A stretch of DNA of 8,228 nucleotides from CAIUVD01 sp044338255 (GTDB lineage: Bacteria; Planctomycetota; UBA11346): positions 1 through 8,228 of the forward strand of contig JBIILZ010000146.1 of NCBI GenBank assembly GCA_044338255.1. The letters are read 5' to 3'. Under the pieces are notes generated by a model. It did no database searches and was not told the DNA's origin. It saw only the letters and a program-made list of their open reading frames with translations. Shown piece by piece: positions 6,204 to 8,228 of this stretch. Every line of letters begins with the position of its first letter. Positions within the stretch are counted from its first letter, which is position 1. Position numbers and translations under genes: made by a program.

Positions 6204-6927
6204 GGGGGCGGGCCTGCACGATGAAACGCGGTTGGGTCAGACACGAATGACCGTCGGCGTCGACGATCGCCAAGCGCGCATAGCCCTCATTGCCGCGGTC
6301 CTTCCACGCCACCTGGGCACCGGCCTCACCGTGCAGTTCACCGCCTTCGAAACCGCCGCGAATGATCACGCTGGCGGTGGTCGACTGATCGCAGACGTAG
6401 ACCACGCCGCTGCGGTCTTCGTGCAGGCCACTCAAAGTCAGGCCGCAATCGCTGGTGAACAGGCCATAGGCCAAGGCGCTGATCGCCGAGGTCGGCTTGA
6501 GGCTCTGCACTTCCAGGGTGGCGGTGCCGACCACGCCATACACCGGCTGCCCGGTGGAGAGCATCGCATCCCAACAGCGCACATCGGCCTCACTGGTGAC
6601 GCCGAACAAGCGCACGCCCTCGGTCATCGGGATATGCTCGACGCCTACGGCCTCGGCGGGATTGACGATCATGATCAAGGCCCCGGTGCCCCGCGTCCAG
6701 CGCACCAGGCGAGCGAGGGCGCCCACCACTGGCTCGGTCGGCTCGGGCTCGGGGAGGGCGATCTCCTCGCAGGCGAGAATGCGGAAATCGAGGACCGCAT
6801 CACGGCACGCCCAGCGCGCAGCGAAGCGCCAGAGCTGCAGCCGCACCGCTCCCTGCTCATCGACAAGCGGGAGCAACGTATCAGTTGCGAGGAGGTCAGC
6901 CGTTAAACGCATAGGCCACATCCTCAT
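6196..6927 (-). CDS. PHP-domain-like protein lacking the metal ligands, first gene of the mutY operon
   Basis: The 243-residue protein is not clearly assignable. Residues 80-240 follow the order of the C-terminal half of PHP/CehA-type phosphoesterases: GALIMIVNPAEA where the family has a His-Pro, a strand-turn VRLFGVTSEADVRCWDAML, the segment PVYGVVGTATLEV where the family has an Asp-x-His, then AISALAYGLFTSDCGLTLSGL and a beta-rich tail ending VDADGHSCLTQPRFIV. The His and Asp ligands are absent, and no N-terminal HxH motif is present, so it would be a non-catalytic relative. ATG 6927 has AGGG only three bases upstream; ATG 6912 (Met6, MRLTADLL) has GAGG nine bases upstream and may be the true start. 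No signal peptide or membrane segment is seen. It is divergent from lipA and coupled to the RusA-like gene. Confidence 0.5.
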   Translation of the reverse strand: MRMWPMRLTADLLATDTLLPLVDEQGAVRLQLWRFAARWACRDAVLDFRILACEEIALPEPEPTEPVVGALARLVRWTRGTGALIMIVNPAEAVGVEHIPMTEGVRLFGVTSEADVRCWDAMLSTGQPVYGVVGTATLEVQSLKPTSAISALAYGLFTSDCGLTLSGLHEDRSGVVYVCDQSTTASVIIRGGFEGGELHGEAGAQVAWKDRGNEGYARLAIVDADGHSCLTQPRFIVQARPHA

Positions 6928-6994
6928 TTCCCTATCGACCTGTCCACCGGCCCTTCAGTATTTGGTCATCCGCCCCCATTTGTAGCCTACCGCC
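6928..6994. promoter_or_regulatory. divergent intergenic region between the mutY operon and lipA
   Basis: These 67 bases must hold promoters for both directions. I see no convincing -35/-10 pair and no Shine-Dalgarno site before lipA (TAGCCTACCGCC directly precedes its ATG). No dyad operator was found. Confidence 0.35.
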
Positions 6995-7903
6995 ATGCCC
7001 GTCGTCCCCATCAGCCCTACCCGCCCCCGCCTCCCCGAATGGTTCAAGCGGAGCCTGCCGGCCAATGCCGTCAGTTCCGAGACCGATGCCGTGGTCCGCA
7101 AGCATGGCCTAGTCACGGTCTGCGAGGAAGCGACCTGCCCCAATCGTCAAGAATGCTGGTCGAAGAAGGCCGCGACGTTCATGCTCATGGGCCACGCCTG
7201 CACCCGTACCTGCACCTTCTGCGACGTCGAATGGACGAAGAATCCCGGCCCGCTCGACGCCAGCGAACCCGAGCGCCTAGCCAAGGCGGTGGCCGAACTG
7301 GGCCTAAAGATGGCGGTGGTGACCAGCGTCAACCGCGATGACCTCGCTGATGGCGGAGCGCCGCATTTCGCCGAGACCATCGCCGCCATCCGTCGTCTAA
7401 GCCCGGGAACCCTGGTAGAGGTGCTGACCCCCGACTTCCTCGGCAAGGCCGAGAACATCGACACCGTCGTGCGCGCCAAGCCCGACGTCTACAACCACAA
7501 CCTTGAGACCATCGCCCGCCTCTACCCGACGGTGCGCCCGCAGGCGCGCTATCGCCGCTCCCTAGATCTGCTGCAGCGGGTCAAGGAACAGGATCCAACG
7601 ATCTGGGTCAAATCCGGGATCATGGTCGGCCTGGGTGAGAGCGACGACGAGATCCGCTGGCTGATGGACGACCTGCGCGCCGCCAAGGTCGACATCATGA
7701 CCATCGGCCAGTACCTCCGTCCGAGCCTCGAACACCACGACATCCTGCGCTTCCCGACCCCCGAGCAGTTCGCGCAATACGAACGCTGGGGCAAGGAAGT
7801 GGGCTTCGCCTACATCGCCAGCGGCCCCTACGTACGCTCGAGCTATTTCGCCGAGGAAGTCCTCAAAGGCGCGGTGAATTTGGACGGATTGGCCAGTCGC
7901 TAG
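6995..7903 (+). CDS. lipA: lipoyl synthase
   Basis: LipA is a radical SAM enzyme that inserts two sulfur atoms into octanoyl chains on lipoyl domains of pyruvate dehydrogenase, related complexes and the glycine cleavage H protein. The 302 residues are normal for the family. The auxiliary cluster is bound by C43-x4-C48-x5-C54 (CEEATCPNRQEC) and the SAM cluster by C69-x3-C73-x2-C76 (CTRTCTFC). Downstream are VTSVNRDDLADGGAPHFAETI (cut here at I128), the core VYNHNLET, IMVGLGES, IGQYLRPS, and the C-terminal RSSY, whose Ser is the conserved ligand of the auxiliary cluster. HAC before the SAM motif replaces the more common DTC or EVC. No lipB is adjacent. ATG 6995 has no ribosome site, so translation may start on a short or leaderless mRNA. 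The TAG stop overlaps the first arm of palindromic element B. Confidence 0.97.
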   Translation: MPVVPISPTRPRLPEWFKRSLPANAVSSETDAVVRKHGLVTVCEEATCPNRQECWSKKAATFMLMGHACTRTCTFCDVEWTKNPGPLDASEPERLAKAVAELGLKMAVVTSVNRDDLADGGAPHFAETIAAIRRLSPGTLVEVLTPDFLGKAENIDTVVRAKPDVYNHNLETIARLYPTVRPQARYRRSLDLLQRVKEQDPTIWVKSGIMVGLGESDDEIRWLMDDLRAAKVDIMTIGQYLRPSLEHHDILRFPTPEQFAQYERWGKEVGFAYIASGPYVRSSYFAEEVLKGAVNLDGLASR

Positions 7904-8065
7904 GAGCCTGTCGGAGATAGGCTTGGTCGGCTGACTCGGTCTCGTACGGCATCTCCGGCGTTGGCAAAACGGTCAGATAGCTCCCGCTATCCGCCCACGT
8001 TGCCGCCTTGGATCTGCCGCACGATCCCTTCGCCATCCTCGGTCGCCAATCTCCGACAGGATCCT
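7902..8065. repeat. palindromic repeat element B, downstream of lipA
   Basis: This 164-bp imperfect palindrome has 17-bp outer arms (7902-7918 and 8049-8065) that are complementary at 16 positions (AGGAGCCTGTCGGAGAT on the left). The core blocks CATCTCCGGCGTTG (7950-7963) and CGCCTTGGATCTG (8004-8016) match element A at 13 of 14 and 11 of 13 positions, with 40 bases between them against 41 in A. Between them is the hairpin GATAGC-TCCC-GCTATC (7976-7991), the same 6-bp stem and 4-base loop size as in A but with a different sequence. The first arm starts inside the lipA stop codon. No real gene lies in this stretch. Confidence 0.75.
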
Positions 8066-8109
8066 AGGATTCGATGGGGCATCCTCATATGAATTCTTCT
8101 CCCCCCTGG

Positions 8110-8182
8110 ATAGGGGTAGGGACGGCCCTTACGGGCCGCCCCTCCCTCCGAACCGTACGGGCGGTTTTCCCGCATACGGCTC
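8110..8182 (-). ncRNA. group II intron domains V and VI
   Basis: Domain V covers 8182-8150 (33 nt). Its lower helix is GAGCCGTA with TACGGTTC and holds the catalytic AGC triad; the two-base CG bulge is present, and the upper stem GCGG/CCGC has a GAAAA loop. The usual U-A pair closing the upper stem is U·C here, because G8160 replaces the common T on the plus strand. Domain VI is the 10-bp stem GGGGCGGCCC/GGGCCGTCCC (8142-8119) with a GTAA loop, then a bulged A at 8117 seven bases before the inferred 3' splice site, the expected branch-point geometry. Confidence 0.82.
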
Positions 8183-8228
8183 TCCGGTCATCGGGTTCCC
8201 TTATTGGGGTGGAAATAGGCCACATGGG
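8110..8228 (-). mobile_element. 3' end of a group II intron (partial, runs off the right edge)
   Basis: The minus strand reads into domains V and VI of a bacterial group II intron, and by inference ends at position 8110 (last bases CCCCTAT). The body and any intron-encoded reverse transcriptase lie beyond the right edge; only a short frame tail upstream of domain V is visible (…NKGTR then TGA at 8187-8189), which could be the end of that protein. The 3' exon sequence starts CCAGGGGGGAGAAG and lies 44 bases from palindromic element B. No host gene is interrupted on the visible side. Confidence 0.8.

Noticed and set aside
6064..6906. Plus-strand 280-residue open frame opposite the PHP-like and RusA-like genes
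   Set aside because: It spans two overlapping minus-strand genes with better starts and motifs, and its product is rich in His/Gly/Ala as shadows are.
8087..8097. CATATGAATTC, adjacent NdeI and EcoRI sites resembling a cloning vector
   Set aside because: Flanking sequence is a natural intron boundary and no other vector sequence is present; probably chance.
7987..8175. Minus-strand 62-residue open frame across the intron end and repeat B
   Set aside because: Its start lies within intron domain V and the frame runs through structured non-coding sequence.

Overview
The window is a GC-rich bacterial chromosome segment with ordinary housekeeping genes, one uncharacterised three-gene operon, and mobile or repeat sequences at the edges and between genes. 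The organism cannot be named from sequence alone. LeuC and LeuD look like the cyanobacterial/planctomycete-type isopropylmalate isomerase rather than the E. coli type (for example SASSSNRNFKGRQGS in LeuC). The FHA plus anti-sigma-type ATPase fusion and weak Shine-Dalgarno sites would suit a member of the PVC group or a relative; this is inference with modest confidence.

Layout from left to right. Positions 1-418 hold the 3' end of an unrecognised plus-strand gene and a small coupled gene (GTGA overlap), ending just beyond the 3' end of a minus-strand tRNA-Leu(UAG) gene at 473-557. Next on the minus strand is an FHA-like/HATPase regulatory protein (584-1438), then a LysR-type regulator (1530-2462) whose stop codon lies in a 17-bp tandem duplication. 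A 66-bp intergenic region with a perfect ATC-N9-GAT LysR box separates the regulator from the divergent leuC-leuD operon (2529-4567). Between the convergent ends of leuD and mutY lie a 106-bp palindromic repeat and a perfect 15-bp hairpin.

The minus-strand operon 6927-4723 encodes, in order of transcription, a PHP-phosphoesterase-like protein without its usual metal ligands, a RusA-like resolvase-family protein with one altered acidic position, and MutY with an intact catalytic-type Nudix box. All three are joined by overlaps of 4-8 bases. lipA (6995-7903) is divergent from this operon. After lipA comes a second palindromic repeat, related in its core to the first, and then the 3' end (domains V and VI) of a minus-strand group II intron that runs off the right edge.

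How the parts work together: the LysR protein probably controls leuCD, which carry out the second step of leucine synthesis. The mutY operon suggests a base-repair and nucleotide-sanitation module with two uncharacterised partners. The two palindromic repeats each begin at the stop codon of the preceding gene and share a core of near-constant spacing with covarying stems, which makes them the most unusual structure in the window.
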